Shown here one piece after another: positions 37,289 through 51,257 of a DNA stretch of 64,000 nucleotides; the first letter of the stretch is position 1; every line of letters starts with the position of its first letter. The translations under genes were made by a program, and so were the position numbers. Source of the DNA: Lepidodermella squamata. Its lineage: Eukaryota; Gastrotricha. The DNA lies in NCBI GenBank assembly GCA_047495785.1, contig JBLDXI010000029.1, positions 806,001-870,000 on the forward strand, read 5' to 3'. A model generated the notes under the pieces. It did not search any database. It worked only from the letters and a program-made list of their open reading frames with translations, and was not told where the DNA came from.

Positions 37289-39653
37289 TAGCAGCTCTTG
37301 AAAAATTGTACAGCAAAATTTAAGAAAAGTAGTTGTTCTTCTGGCTTTAGTTTATAGAATGCAGTAATCCCGTCTTGAGGTCACAGATATATTGCGTAAC
37401 AGAAAGATAGAATCTCGCAACAATGAAACCTTGAGATTTTTTTCTCCGTGTCCATTTGAAATGAGCACTTTTTCGTTAGAATATCATCCGCTTGTTCATT
37501 TTTCACCTAAAAATGGGAAAATAATCAGAATAATATTAACTTTAGCCTAGGTCTCACCTTTTCTGGTGGGCATAGGGCTTAAGGATTCCAGGGCTAAATT
37601 CAGCCCCAGAATTCATTTTTTTCGTTTTTTTCGTAGAAAAGGTGAAAACTTTAATAGGCTAAATGTCATACTACGTCAACCTACAGAGTCGATACAATTT
37701 CAATGAAATAGGTAATTGATTTAAAAATCAGCGAATTCTTTGATATCAGCCGTGAGGGAAGCTTATTTTGCAAACTTTAGGGTACCAACCGTCTCAAATA
37801 CAAAATTCTAGGGCGGCATCACTTTCGATCGGGATAAGAACAATTCTAAATCTTGTAACATATCGGAAATGAAATTCATCGAGAAAATGCTCGAATTTAG
37901 TGCTGGATCTTCAATGTTATTGGCCGAAAGCCCTGACCCGAATTTCTCACATTTTATTCCAGTGATTTCGGACAATCCAAATCGAAGTATGATATATTTT
38001 TATTTTGGATTTCTCAGATATTCGATTTTTGGGGAAATTATTGCTAAACATCCCTAATTGCAGATCCCGAACTTTCAGCAACGTGATTGAGGTCAGAATT
38101 GTAGAAAAGAAAAGCACTGAAGTCTGCGTTCGAAATGTCCCGTTTTATTCTAAAAAGCTATCGTTAAATAAATATTATCGCGATGAATCCTACGAAATGA
38201 TTGCACGTCAAGCCTAAAGAGGGTTCAATGTATCTAATTGTTTCGAAAATTTTCAATTTCAGGCATTGTATTGAGTTCGCGGCATGGTTTTTGACCGTCA
38301 GTAGCTCATATCGCAGCCTCGAACGTCCATTTCATTCATAAGCCTTCAGAAAAATTGCAAAGCAGTTTTCAAAAATTAAAATGAGAGAAAACTGCTCACC
38401 GGCAGCTCATGCATAAGCCGCAGTATAACCATAAAAAGCCCTCTTTACACATGTCCTAGAAAAAATTTGGCATAATTGCTCCAGCTAACTGAAAAGACAT
38501 TTTTTACCATTCTTATTCGGTAGAGTGTTCTAAAGCGAGTCGACAGTCCTCGGCTACCGAAAACGAGAGGATAGCAGCAGTGCTCCCCTGAAAGGTCGAG
38601 TTACAAAATTGTAAATTCTCGCAAAAATATATCCGCTGTTATACCTAATCGCGTGGAAATTTGGCACATCATGCACCATGGGCAGAATAATCCATAAGCC
38701 GCTAGAACATTTTCTCTAAAAACGAGTAATTTTTGAAAAAATTCGATGTACTATACCGACTCGTGGGTTTCGGCAACAGTCGCAAAGTTCGACCTCCCAA
38801 TCGGTTTCGCGGTCGAAACTCATCTCATGCCGGCCGCCACCGCCAGAACCCGGCTGCGTTGTCACCACAGGTCCAACGTGACTCATTTCAACAAAGATTA
38901 CCTGAGCGGAGTAATGACTCGAGGTATACAGCTAAATTTGTCCAACTTTTCGAAGACAATCCCATTTTATTGAGTGCAACTATTTTTTTGTATTCCCCAG
39001 CCGTTCCTTTCGCTTCTTTCAGAATTATTGGTATTACCATCTTGTAATGCGGGGTTGAAAAAAGTCGATGCATAGGCTCATGTTTTATTGAGTCGAAAAA
39101 TCGCAAAATCAGTAGAAAAATTAGGATAAAATTAATTGTAATTATTTGAGCAGCCCGGCCATTTACAGACTTGTCATTTCTCAAGGCTCCAAACGCCCGT
39201 CGCGGCGGATTGCCCCGCCTCAGGCTGACTACACCGGTTCCAATCGGGTACAGATCGAGAGAGATATAAAACAAAAAATCCAGGTAAAATATACACAAGC
39301 CCGAAACAATAACGCAGTTCGTTCAACAGAAATAGGCTTCGAATATTTTTTCAATCAAATAATAATAATAACAATGCATATAGCACACGCTAAAAAATGT
39401 GGGAAGTTCAAGCACGCATTTTTTGTGAGTATAAATCGAAGAAAACAAATCAGTATAGTGCATATTTAACGTAGATATAATTTTGCGATTTTTGCGATAT
39501 TATTTGCATTTCACACTGATGACGAAATCGGTCGGATTTTTTCGACATAGTATCAACAATACAACGTATGACTGTTTAAGAGACTTGAGAACATTCATAC
39601 GGAGTATGAAATCATTGACAGATATAGCAGAGAGAGGCTCTGTGGACAAGCAG
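37289..39653. other. Intergenic, 2.4 kb, no supported gene
   Basis: This is AT-rich, with scattered frames of up to about 104 residues (38733-39047), overlapped by frames in other phases and on the other strand, none with a domain. A coding-like GC-richer patch at about 38760-38900 may be a relic. The 3' end of the kinase gene begins at 39654. Confidence 0.4.
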
Positions 39654-41029
39654 CTACTGTGGAGTCTGCAAAAAAGGCGGTGAACCGGTGGCTTCTTCGT
39701 TGATAAGGCGCTCCATAACATCGAAAACGCGCGATCCACCTTCGGGGAGTATGTAACCGTCGTAGTTGGGGTCGGTTGCCTCGTTGAAAGCGTGAAAAGT
39801 TATGCCTTGCGCGTATCGAGCGATAACACACGGCTGAATTTAAAAAAAAAAAATTTTAAATGAATAAAAACTTAAATATTTCCATAAATTTCAGATTTTT
39901 AAATAATAATCTGAAAATGTTAGAAAATATTCAATAATTCAATAAATTCAATAATTTTGAAGCTGAACTACCCCGATTTTTATTAATTTAATTTTTTTCC
40001 GATTATAAGCAATTTTTGAGTAAAATTTACCCGAAGCAGCTGCATTTCTAGCACCGTGAGTTTAACAATTGAAAGATAAGCGTCGAGAAAGGCTTTCGCA
40101 CATTCGACCGTGCCCTTAGCTAGCAGAGACGCGATGATAACCGCCGGCTCGTAGACTCGACACGTTCGCCTCGAATCGGCAAAATCGATAACGCCCAACG
40201 CTGGCTGACCATCCGCCTCAATGTTATCGAAATCAACAACAATATTGTCGTAATCAAGATCTCCGTGAATTTGTTCTGAAAGAAAATTTTTGACTGCATA
40301 AAATTTTCAAATTCGATCTAGAAACTAACGAATAGGAAGGTCGCCGATATTTGTCCAAATTTGTTGCTCGAAAATTTGAAATCCTTTCAAAGCGAGGCCG
40401 TGAATTCTCTCGTCTTTGATGTAAGGCAAGATAGCACTGAGTCGCTCATTTTCGTTGTAATTGACTAGAAAATCCAACTCGGTCATTAGGTGATAGAAAT
40501 CACTCTGAAAATTCTCCAAACGAGCGTCCATTTTGCCAGCTAAAAGGCCAATTTTTCGACTCAGATCAACTGTCAATGGGACATGGTGTAACAGCTTCCC
40601 ATTCAGATATCTTTGCATGCGAGTGAAAGAAGGTCGACCACAACAAAAGTCTGAAATGAAATATTAATAAAATAATTTCAAGATTTATTTAATGAATTTC
40701 ATACCAATTTCGCTGTAAAGTCCTCGATCTTTCGAAGCCACGATATTCGGGACAGGAATTTTGTTGTTGTAAAGAAATTGCATCAACGCAATTTCTGCCT
40801 CGACTTGCGGCCGTTTCGACGTGTAAGGGTCGACGAAAATCTTAAAGATGAACTCATTTCGAGTCGATCCACCCTGGACTACATGGTAAGTCAGATCACA
40901 AAAACCGTGCATTCGCACGATTTTGTCGACGACAAAGCCGAAACGACGTTCGATAGCATCAAGAACAGCGCTTGTTTCAAGCTGTACCTTTTTGTAAATA
41001 TTCGCTCGAGGTGTTAGAGCCGTTGCCAT
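39654..41029 (-). CDS. Hydroxylysine-kinase-like phosphotransferase (APH fold)
   Basis: Four exons on the minus strand: 40705-41029, 40330-40650, 40031-40275 and 39654-39833, closing in frame to 356 residues, near the usual length of about 370 for hydroxylysine kinase. The N-lobe has the nucleotide-binding strands and a Lys in FIFKIF. The catalytic loop IHGDLDYDNI and the metal-binding IDFAD motif are intact and correctly spaced. The family transfers phosphate from GTP to 5-hydroxy-L-lysine in lysine/collagen catabolism. Other small-molecule APH kinases are alternatives. Exon 1 starts at the first ATG after a short leader; the next gene on the same strand, RTCA, ends 166 bases upstream of it. 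Confidence 0.85.
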
Positions 41030-41194
41030 GTTATTAAGACAAACAACACATTTAACACGAATTTATCTATCAGAAATGTAGTATGATAGCAGCTGCGTAA
41101 GTCTGGAACTTGATCTCTGAATTAATCACGAAAATTGCTTTTATTCAGAACTTCCAGTGTTATCACAGAATACACGTAAATTGAGAAAGAAAGC

Positions 41195-42576
41195 CTAATT
41201 TTTCAACAGGTGGTTTTCAAGACCGATTCCGGTTGCTTCCAATATGTAGCTACCAGTACCGTCATCAGCAGGTTCGTGACTGAATTTCACCTGCGAATCC
41301 GTCATCAATTCCGCCATTAAAATAGCAGTTTGGGTGTGTAGAGTCGGAGGGCCTGTGCGGAATTTGGAATGGCCCTGAGCTAACGCCATGAGAATAATAA
41401 TCTGTATTGTGAATAGGCTTGATGCAAAAAACGAGAACGCAGCTAGTAATAGCACTCACTTGATCTTGCATATACTCATCTACGCACTCCCCATGCTTTG
41501 TATTTGCTATAAGTTGCTCTGCTGCGTCACGTCCCATCTCCTCCGCTGAATAGCCTTTACGACCGAGAACGGAACTCGAGAGTATGCATCCTGTGCTTGT
41601 AGTTGCGTATAAGTCGACCGCATTTGCGGTCCCGGTGGGCGCGATCTTAGGAGATTCGTGGACAGATTCGATATCTATCTCGACGTTTGACAGCTGTTTC
41701 CTCAAGACTCGTTTAGCTGCTTCACGTGCTTCATCAGCCAACTGTCAAAAACGTTTACATATTCATAGTTATTTATGAATATGTTAGAGTACTTTATTTG
41801 GCAAGTTACCAGCTATCCACGATCGTCCGAACACACGCGTAATTTTACCTTGATCCACCATTTGCACTTTCTTCAAATTTTTCACGGGGCTTGAAGTAAG
41901 AGCGACCAAGCCGCCACCTCGAGGATAGAACCCTCTGCCAACACATAAGTTGAACGATAAACAAAAGCTAGAGCGTCAGACAGAAAATACCTTCGCAATA
42001 ACTCTATTTCGAAATTCAGCCCAAACCTCTCAGCATACGGTTTGAACACATTAACCATGAAATCAATGGGAGGAGCATGCTCTGCATTTGTTCCACCGAT
42101 CAGCTCGATTCTAGTTTTAGCCTCGGCAAATGCTAAACATGGTATCGAGCTCTGAAGTAACAATGAAACCGATCTGTTAAATAAAACTTTGAATTCAATC
42201 GTTGCAGCTTAATTCATTACCCTGCTGTCTTTGTATCTACGCGCAACGATTCTTTGGGAGTTAATGAGTCGCCAGGATTTAATGAGATAGTAACAGAACC
42301 GACTTTACCGCCTTCAAGGGTTCCGTTGGATATGTCTGTGACAAGTTGCAGCCCACATAGATGTTGTGGTCTGAGACCAGGCTTGTCTCGCCCTGCTCTG
42401 ATGTTCTCAACTCGGACTGGCGTTTTAAACAAGCATGAATACGCTGAAACGTTTCGAAGAATCTGCCCACCCTGCTCGAAATAAGCAGTAGACAAGACAT
42501 TAGACTTCTATTTAGAGCGATATTTACTTACACCCTCCAACACGCTGCCGTCAATAAGTTTTAATGGCTTTTGCAT
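41195..42576 (-). CDS. RTCA: RNA 3'-terminal phosphate cyclase
   Basis: Six exons on the minus strand: 42532-42576, 42221-42471, 41991-42173, 41793-41934, 41460-41741 and 41195-41401, giving 369 residues, the normal length. Family motifs are all present: LIDGS followed, across the first intron, by EGGGQILRN; then LRPQHL, GGTNAEHAPPIDF, FYPRGGG and the late HTQTAI with TGPPTLH. The His in that region is the expected AMP-accepting catalytic residue. The enzyme converts RNA 3'-phosphates to 2',3'-cyclic phosphates using ATP, in RNA repair and processing in the nucleus. It shares an intergenic, divergent promoter region with HFM1. Confidence 0.95.
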
Positions 42577-43366
42577 CGAAGCTTATCGTTTTACACCAAA
42601 TCTCGCTTGAAATCAATTGACAGGAAACTATATAATCTAGAACTCTTGATTTTGCAGAAAAGCTGTTAATGCTCAAACTAGTATGAGACGTCTGACTCGA
42701 GAGAAACTTATATTCGCTATTTAACTCAAAATATGATTCAATGAAATGATGTAAAATGACGCAACATTAAAGATTGAAGATAGCACTCAAATAAGGGCAG
42801 GGCTTAAGAATGCGGGGTAACTCAAGAGGGTGAGAACCATGATAACAAGTTGAGAGTAACATAGCAACTGAAAAAGCAGAAACTTGCATGCTGTAGTTAA
42901 ACGCAAACTGCAAACTGCAAGTTAACTAGCAAGTTAAAGTGCAATTGTTGAGATTCGGTCTGAGCCCCTAGAAACCGCAATCGATAGATCCCATCAAAAA
43001 AATATTATTAAAAAAATACCGCGCAATTTTCAATTTCACATTTAATATGTACTAATATATGCTTATCTTTATAAAAGAAATTTTAAAATTTTTGTAATTT
43101 TCTTAAAACAAGGTTTTCAAATTTTCCGCGCGCTCGTGATCTTCGTGATCTTCGTCGCTGACATTTTAGCTCTAGGTTCCAAGTTCCGCTTCTGGTTCAG
43201 CTTTACTTTATTTATGCCAAGAACAAGGTTTAGGTTTCCGACCTCAGTTATTGGTTCCCACCTTCAGTTCTTTAGTATTTAGTAGCCAAATCGTTTCATA
43301 TCATCGTTGGATTAATCGTTGGAAATGATACGATGTTTGTGTTAACTTTTTCAGACGCCTCTAATA
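42577..43366. promoter_or_regulatory. Divergent intergenic region between RTCA and HFM1
   Basis: A 790-base region between two divergently transcribed genes, with AT-rich stretches and no TATA box I would trust. It probably holds both promoters. No additional gene or RNA is visible. Confidence 0.4.
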
Positions 43367-46300
43367 ATGGCATATTTGAAGGGCGCTTCTTCAAATAGCC
43401 ATGACATTCTGCATCGTTACGAGAATGTATCAGAGTAAGTACATCTTTCGCTCCGGTTTTCGGATTCACAATAATCTTGTGCTATCCTATACTTTTTTAC
43501 AGATGCTTTGAAGCGGCGCCATTAACCCGGCATCCGAGTTTCTCGGCGAGGAAGATGACTAACACGAGTTCATCATCGTATAACAAATCGAATAGTGTGC
43601 TTGCATCAGGTCAACCGATCGAATCGTCTTTTCGGCTTTCAGGAGCAGCGCGGAAGTCATCTGAAACTTTCATTTCTGCTGGCAAAATGAAAAGTGGCAT
43701 CACGCCGCCTCTTCGTCAACGCTCTGATACTTCCCAAATCTACTTTCCGCAGATGGAGACTGACAATTACATAAACGGGGAATGCTTTGACGAATACGGC
43801 GATGGAATTCCGTTTCACGGCGATGAAGATTCCGACCCGTTTATTCGCGACAATGGTATCGATCCCTTCCATGAAGGTGATTATGATCAAATGTACGAAG
43901 AGAGTGAAGAAATCAGGCCCGTGTCGATCAGCTCCAGCACCATCCCAGGTTGGTTCAACCATGTGACGTGAAGACGACAACTTGAATCTCTCATCTTTCA
44001 TCTCAGGTCTATCGAGTCATGCCAAATCCTTCAAAGATAGCTTGGCGGATAAATCTGCTTTCATTCGTAATATTTTTCAAATCGACTTGCAAAATCATTG
44101 ACTTCTTATTCTCTAGCCGTCAAATTTCAGTCGATTTTTCCTTATCCCTCTTTCAACAAAATGCAGAATATTGTGATGAAAGATGTGAGTTTGCTCAATA
44201 CTGACATATTTCATTTGTTTGCTTAATAACTAAATGTGATAGTTGTTGGAGTCCGATAGTCATGTTGTTATCTGCTCACCAACTGGCAGTGGTAAAACCG
44301 TCATGCTTGAATTTGCGATCATTCGTGTCCTGAATCCGGTCTCGTCAAACCAAGGGAAGCCGAAAATTCTCTATCTATGTCCACTGAAGTCGCTGTGTGC
44401 CGAGCGTCTATCTGACTGGACTAAAAAGTTCTCAGCGATAGGCTTCAAGGTCAGCGAACTTACAGGTGATAACAGCGAATCTAACGACGCGGCCGAGGCT
44501 GAGGTACTGAAAACTAGCGACATTATTTGCTCGACCCCTGAGAAATGGGACTGGGTAACAAGACGATGGCGTGATATTACCACGAGCATCCAACTGATTC
44601 TAATTGACGAAGTTCATGGAATTGGCGCTGAAAATCGCGGCCCTACCCTAGAAGCTGTGATAACTCGAATGAAGATGTTAAATTCCAACAATAAATCTCC
44701 CTGCCGATTCGTCGCGATTTCAGCTACAGCACCGAATATTGCTGATATCGGGCTTTGGCTTGGATCTCGTGATAAATCGAACTCGAATAATCGGTTCGTC
44801 GATTCGAAGTTGAAAGAAGCGAAAGTTTTCAAATTTGACGAAACCTATCGACCCGTTCCGCTTGAGAAAATTGTCATTGGATACAGCGTGGGCGAAAAAC
44901 ACAACGCGTTCAGTTTTGATACAATGTTGAACTACAAATTACCGGCTGTTATTGAAGTGAGTTAGATTGCTGGTGTAAAAATTTTCAATTTTTTATTGTA
45001 TTTTTTCAGCAATATTCCTCTGGGAAACCGACGTTGGTCTTCTGCATGTCTCGCAAATCGACCGAATCCGCGGCGGCTTATGTAGCGAAAAATATGCAAA
45101 GATTAGCAAATCAACCGCAGAATTTCATCAATGCCACTCGAAATTTGAATGATCCTAAACTTCGCCAGTTGGTTCTTCAAGGCGTCGCGTATCACCACGC
45201 TGGACTGTCGCAGCCAGATCGTCAGCTGATTGAGCAGTTCTTCATTTCGGGGCATTTGCCTGTGCTTTGTAAGTCGAAAAATATTTGCCTATAATACTTG
45301 AAATATCTGAACTGCCCATTCAATAATGAACCCTGAGATTTCTTTGAAATTTATTTGAACCTGTCGGAAAATCAACAAGCAGATTAATTTTCGAATTTTA
45401 TGATTTTTAACAAATTTTGAAATACGAATCACCGCAATCTTTGGCGGCAACAGCCTCATCAGCCGCTAAGCCACGGCCAGACGATGTTTAATATTGCTGG
45501 ACTTCGAAATTGAAAATCGAGCTTAGAATATCCTAAATTATTGTAAAAATTAAAAAAATTATTTGTTGGTTAAGAAATTGGGCTAATTTTGTATAATTTC
45601 AGTTTCAACTAGTACCTTGGCGGTTGGAGTGAATCTACCCGCTCATCTAGTAATCATCAAATCAACATGGCACTGCACCGGTCCAATGGGCACCCCGGAC
45701 GAGCTAAACGACGCTGATCTGCTGCAAATGATCGGCCGAGCCGGTCGGCCCCAGTTCGACACGATGGGAAAAGCCGTAGTTATGACTCGCCAAGTCACGA
45801 AATCACGCTACGAGTCCTTACTATCAGGCACTGCCGTAATCGAGTCGTACCTTCACCGCAGATTGGTCGAGCATCTGAACGCTGAACTGGTTCTCGGGAC
45901 TTTTGGAACGGTTTCTTTAGCCCTTGAATGGATTAAGGAGACGTTTTTGTTTGTCCGCCTGTCGAAAAATCCGAATTTCTACCATTTCGAACACGAGAAA
46001 TCGCTGGCGAAGAAACCGAGTTCGCCCGATGAATTTTTGACGGCTTTGATTTTGAACGCCCTGGAAGAGTTGGAAAACATCGGCCTAGTCACTGTGAATC
46101 GAAATGTTGACGATCATAAATTGATCCCGACCTACTACGGCCGTCTAATGGCTCGACACTGCATTGCGGTGAACACCATGAAGTTGATAATGGAGGCGAA
46201 TAACGCGGAGAATGACTCGCTGAACACGTTTCTATCGCTCCTATCGCGAAGTTCCGAACTCGAAGACATCGCGCTGCGTTGGAATGAGCGAGCAGTGTTG

Positions 46301-49134
46301 AATTCGCTGAATAAAAAGTGCAAATTTCCACTCGATGGCGGGGTGAAGGCGTCTCAGGCTAAAACTAGCGTGTTGATTCAAGCCACTCTGGGCTGCTTGC
46401 CTATCGAACACGCCGCCTTGTTGCAGGATACGTATCGCATTTTTCGGGTCGGCTTTCGAGTCGTCAATTGCTTGCTCGAGGCGATTTGGAACCGGGCTGA
46501 TGTTGGGCAGGTTTCTTTCGGTGTCCTGCAGAGTGTTTGCCAGTTCGCCAAAATCATGCGGGCACAATTATGGCATGGTAAATTTTCGAAATTTTATTTG
46601 CAGATATTTTATACATAATTATTATTTATCTGAGGCTAATAGAAAATTTTGCAACTTTTGCTACATTTTTCCGGATTTTGTCTGAACCTTTATCTGGAAT
46701 AATCATAGAATTTCATTTTGAACAGACATTTTCGAGTTATTTCTAAAAATGGGAACCTTTTATATGATTAATTTTAAACCAATTATTCGATTTCACTATT
46801 ATCAGGACGAATGGTTGCATAAAAAGCTAAAAAGTGGAAAAAGTAAAAAAAAAACCTTGGCCCAAATTCACTTCGAGTATATCAAATGTTTCTGATTGAA
46901 TAAGCTGCTTTTCTTTTTTAGATTCGCAGTTTTGCTCGAAACAATTGCCTGGCGTTGGAGTGACAATTTCCGGCCTTCTAGCCCGTGCTGGGCTGGACAC
47001 GTTCGACAAAATCGCGGATACGAACGTGACAAAAATTGACGCAATCTGCGGCAGAAACGTGCCTTTCGGCATCAATCTACTCAACGCAGTCGCTGGAATT
47101 CCGAAATACCGCGTCGAACTCACCCAACTCGAACCAAACAGCGAAACTACGGCGAAAATTTCAGTTCGCGTTGAAATTTTGAACGCTGCGACTGTGAGCA
47201 AACGAGCGCAATTTGGCTTGGATCACAAGATCACTCTTTTGATTGGTAAATTTCGATTAAATTGCAAATGCAAGGCGTTATTTTCGCCGTGTTTAAGGTG
47301 ATTCGCGAAATGCTGTCCTTGGCCATTTTCGGCTAACCGACCGAAATTTGTTGGAGAAAAATGGCAATTGGGAGAGGCAATTTACCGCTGATCAGTTTTC
47401 GCAGAATGAGCAGAAATCGAATTTAACATCCCGCCCGGTTTTGAAAGTTTTCGCTCGCCTAATCAGCCTTGAATATTGCGGGTGTGACGTAACTGCCGAG
47501 TTGGAGCCGAAATTTCAACCGCCAACCGGAAAGAAAGTTCGCTTTTCAACGTCTGTAACCCGCAGTGTTGTAGTCGACCCATTCGAGGCGCCGAATTCCG
47601 CCGTTCGGCCGTCGACATCTTTCACCGGAAAACCGTCTCAGGATCATCATTTCGAGAAATTGAAAATGTTCAGTGCGAGAATTTCGAAGAAGCCGATGCT
47701 GATTGGCGACATCGATGAAGTTTCCGATGAATTGCCGCCTATTGAGCCGGAGAATGGCTACTGCGAGGAGGGCGCGGATGAACAGGTGAATCACTCAGTC
47801 GGAGTACCCGATGCTCCGAATCCGTCGCCTAAGAAAAAGCCGCGAACTACGGTGGCGAAGCGAGAGCCGAAAAAGCAGCGACAGGTACATTTTTATTATT
47901 TGCTGGAGTATTTGTTTGCTTCCAATGGAACCCGGGATTAGTCCGAGTTTACTAATCGAGAAATCGAGAAGCAAAGGAATTTCTTGAATCAGTGGCTTTT
48001 CAAAATCGGTATTGATTTTTTCGATTGAAAAAAGCGCCGCGATTCTGATGATGCAGTCGGCTTCAAAAAACAACCAAAATCGAATCTTATTTACGGATAA
48101 ATACGGAAAGAGAGTAGATGAAAGCAACTTTCGCCTCGCAGTATACTTCGATTGCTTCAAAACTGAGTTTTCTTTAAGTCATAGGCTAAAATAATCGAAT
48201 TGGATTATTAGACCCGGGTCTTTTACTTAACTCGTGGAAACTGTTGAATCAAGCAATCTATACTCGAAGATTTTATTGTCTTTCTTCCTCTTGCCCACCT
48301 TAAATAAGTAATCCGCCAAATGCGCCTGTGCTTCAGTAGAAGAAAACGAGATTGAAATCCAGCCGCGAAATCTAGCAAAATTGTAGCATTTTTTATTTTG
48401 TTGTTGTTTTAGTTTTAATCTTGTTTACAAATAATTTTTAGGTCAAAATTGATGAATTTCTGGTGCCTAAAACAAGTTCGTCCAACTCAAGTGCGACCTC
48501 AGACGATTCAAATCAAGCTAGCGATGAACTAGCCTCGCCGCCCGAATTTCCGTCTCGCTATTCGAAAATGATGTCTAGTGCCCAGTATTTTTCGAATGCA
48601 AACCCGGAGAAGACGCCGGCCGAAGATTTCCAGACGCTGCAATCGTCAGTCTCCAGCAGCAAGTACACGTTCAAGCCACGTGGCGCGATTGGAACGGTTG
48701 GAACGAAACCTGCGCCGCGTAACGTACAGCCAAAGCCTGATGCGGTTAAAATGAGCGATCGACTGCTTTCAAATATCAACAATTCCAGGCAGGAAGCACC
48801 TAAACCGGCTGTAAAAGCAGCACCTGCCGTCAAAAATTTGGTAATTTCTAAATTTATCCAAAAACCAAAAATATGTTTCTCAAATGTTTTCCAGGATGTC
48901 GAATTATCTTCTTTGCCTGAACCAAAGCCCGCAAAATTTCCCGCGATGAACGTTGCGAAGCCTCAAGTTGCGCCGAAATCTAGTCCTGCAAATTATTTTG
49001 GAGATTTCGATAGCAGAATTTCGAAGCAAAATGTTGAGAAATTTCAACCTTTCCGCCAACTTACTGCGCCAAAACCCGTTGTCGACTCTGAACCAATGGA
49101 CCTTTTCGATGTTTTTAATTCTCAATTGTTTTGA
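43367..49134 (+). CDS. HFM1: Mer3/HFM1 ATP-dependent DNA helicase (meiotic crossover)
   Basis: Eleven exons: 43367-43434, 43503-43948, 44007-44066, 44117-44184, 44243-44956, 45010-45268, 45603-46577, 46922-47245, 47298-47884, 48442-48840 and 48895-49134, in frame to 1,379 residues. The IPVKFQSIFPYPSFN segment precedes the helicase core, as in other HFM1 proteins. Walker A (SPTGSGKT), DEVH, SATAPN and the QMIGRAGRPQFD motif VI are intact. A winged helix and Sec63-like domain follow, with a helix-hairpin-helix-like LPGVGVTISGLLARAGL. The C-terminal Ser/Pro/Lys-rich tail is unstructured. The enzyme unwinds recombination intermediates in meiosis. The last intron (48841-48894) is 54 nt without a stop, so retaining it would keep the frame. 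Confidence 0.93.
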
Positions 49135-49328
49135 CTTTCAATCATCTCGGTGCCTCAAGGACAGATCTGTTGATTTTTTCGCTCATTTTCACCAAATTTT
49201 ATGCCAAAAAATATTTACTCTGGGTACTTGAACCTCGTTGTTGCTGTTGACAAATAAACTCTGATCACACTTGCAAAACAATGGTTTATTGTTCAACAAT
49301 AATTGAAAAAATATATAAGATTTTTCAG

Positions 49329-51257
49329 CTAAAGCTTGTCGATGACTTTATCACTAAGGCCTTTCGTCCAGTGTAGCAGTGATTCCGCTTCATTTTCGTG
49401 AATTCTCGGCGTGTTATTGGTATATTTATCGAAAATCGGCTCGTCAGTTCTGAATCGGAATTTGTTCTCCTGAGACGAAGGCAGCGAAGGCACTTGACTG
49501 TTGAAGTCCTTAGTTTCCCGGCTGGCGGCCGATTTTTGAGCCGTGCTCAAGGTAACTCCGAAAGACGAACGTTGGCCGCTGGTTGCGGACGACTTATTGT
49601 CAAAAGTAGTAGTGGAATCCGTCATGGTTGGCATAAAAACTACGGTTTTTCTATGGCTGGCGGGTGGCACAGGTGACTCCTCGCGGTTCGGCGTGTTTGT
49701 ACTGACTCCTGGTGCTGAAGGAGCTAGCGAGGGAGCCCGTCCTATAAATCAAGACATCAATAATCTTAGCATATTTCAAAATAGCTAGCTGCATTCCAAG
49801 CAATTTTCGTGATAAATGAAAGATAAGCCATATTCAGACCAACGGCAAGCGAATTTACCAGTATGTCTCAGTAATCATATGTAGCGGCATCATCTTCATC
49901 TTGAAATAATGACAAGCCAGGTATTTAAAATATTATTTAAGGAGGATTCGGGAAACACTCAAAGAAAACGGGAAAATGAAATAAGCAGAAAACCCAGAAC
50001 CAATCTAATAATAATTGAACCTTTCTCATCCAACGATGCCTGTGCCACATCACTTTCCATGGCACTATCCGTTTCCTCTTTCTCAAAAGACTTAGTTTTC
50101 TCTTTACACATCAAAACGTTACAGAATTTTTTCAGTATTTGTGAAATTTTTACCTGGTGACATCAAGGTGTCCAGTTTCAGCTTCAAAGCCGTTCTAATG
50201 ACGTTGGATGGCTCCTCGCCTGGGTCAGCTTGGGGTATGATTCTATTAAATTTAATTCGAATATCAAACAAAAATATGCTCAACGTTCATTAACTTACGC
50301 AGCTGGGTTCGGAATGTTCAAAAGCGGCACTTTAGGTTTAACACGGCGAGGTTTATCGTAGGTTTTTCCGGAAAACCGAGTAGTGCCGATCTGATTCCAT
50401 GTTTTCTGATATTCTTCGAAAGCAACCTGCCTGACAATGTCTTTGTTGAGGCTTGAATCACTTCTTGACCCTGTTGCTGATTGCAAAATAGCATCTCCGG
50501 CTTTGATAAACGCTTTCGCTCTGTCTTTCGAATATCTCAAGTCGTATTTTGACATAGGTTCCGTTGATGATAATAAGTCGCCTGTTAATGCATCGTTACA
50601 GTAGCGCTTAGATATCGCTTAAACCAACCTAGGTTTTGACTGTTACTAGCACATTTTTTGGCGAGAGCGTAGTATAAATCGGGTGACGATATCAGCAACT
50701 CTTTAGCTTCCCAATTTAATACAAAACTTTCTATATTAAGAATCGGATCTGCCAGCACCTGAAATAGTTCTTGAATCAATTCTGTGACGTGACATCGTGA
50801 GTTCCAATTGACGATTTTTGGCAGACAGCAATCGCCGCTGACTGGGTGAACTGAAATTGAATGAACAAGTAATGATAAAAGCTTGAAGTTTCGTCTCTCA
50901 CCGTTTGGATGAAACGGTATAGTGAAGAAACGAAATTGAGGGGCAGCGAAAGGATAATTCTGCGGAAATCTGATGTCGAGGTAGAAGCGCCCGCCTTGTT
51001 GGGAAACCTTAAATTAGGATATGAAGAAATAAATTGACGTATTTGTACCTCTCCAGTTGTCATCGCTCTGCGGAGGAAAGACTAGGCATAATATGCGGAT
51101 AGGTAACTCCACATTAACTATTTGTAAGTCCTGAATAATAGAACAAATAACATTGGTGCTTCAATTCTTTCAAGGTGTTCATTTTTACCTTCACATTCTC
51201 TTGAAGCATCGTCAGCTCCTGCTGAACCAAAAGGTAACTTCTAGTATGTACCTCCAT
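49329..51257 (-). CDS. UBC-fold (E2-like) protein with long C-terminal extension
   Basis: Seven minus-strand exons: 51189-51257, 51049-51130, 50902-50994, 50629-50850, 50299-50581, 50154-50242 and 49329-49741, closing to 416 residues. Residues about 20-175 form a ubiquitin-conjugating core: FYLDIRFPQNYPFAAP, FTIPFHPN, then GDCCLPKIVNW where E2 enzymes have the catalytic Cys in G-x-x-C-L. The HPN and Cys positions look intact. The segment before GGRFY (LVFPPQSDDNWRG) is more divergent than usual. The C-terminal 240 residues are Ser/Lys/Pro-rich and have no known domain. It may be an E2 or an inactive variant; the subfamily was not identified. It is transcribed tail to tail with HFM1. Confidence 0.8.

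Noticed and set aside
48012-48194. 60-codon frame inside HFM1 intron 9
   Set aside because: Intronic, no domain, and the flanking HFM1 exons join in phase without it.
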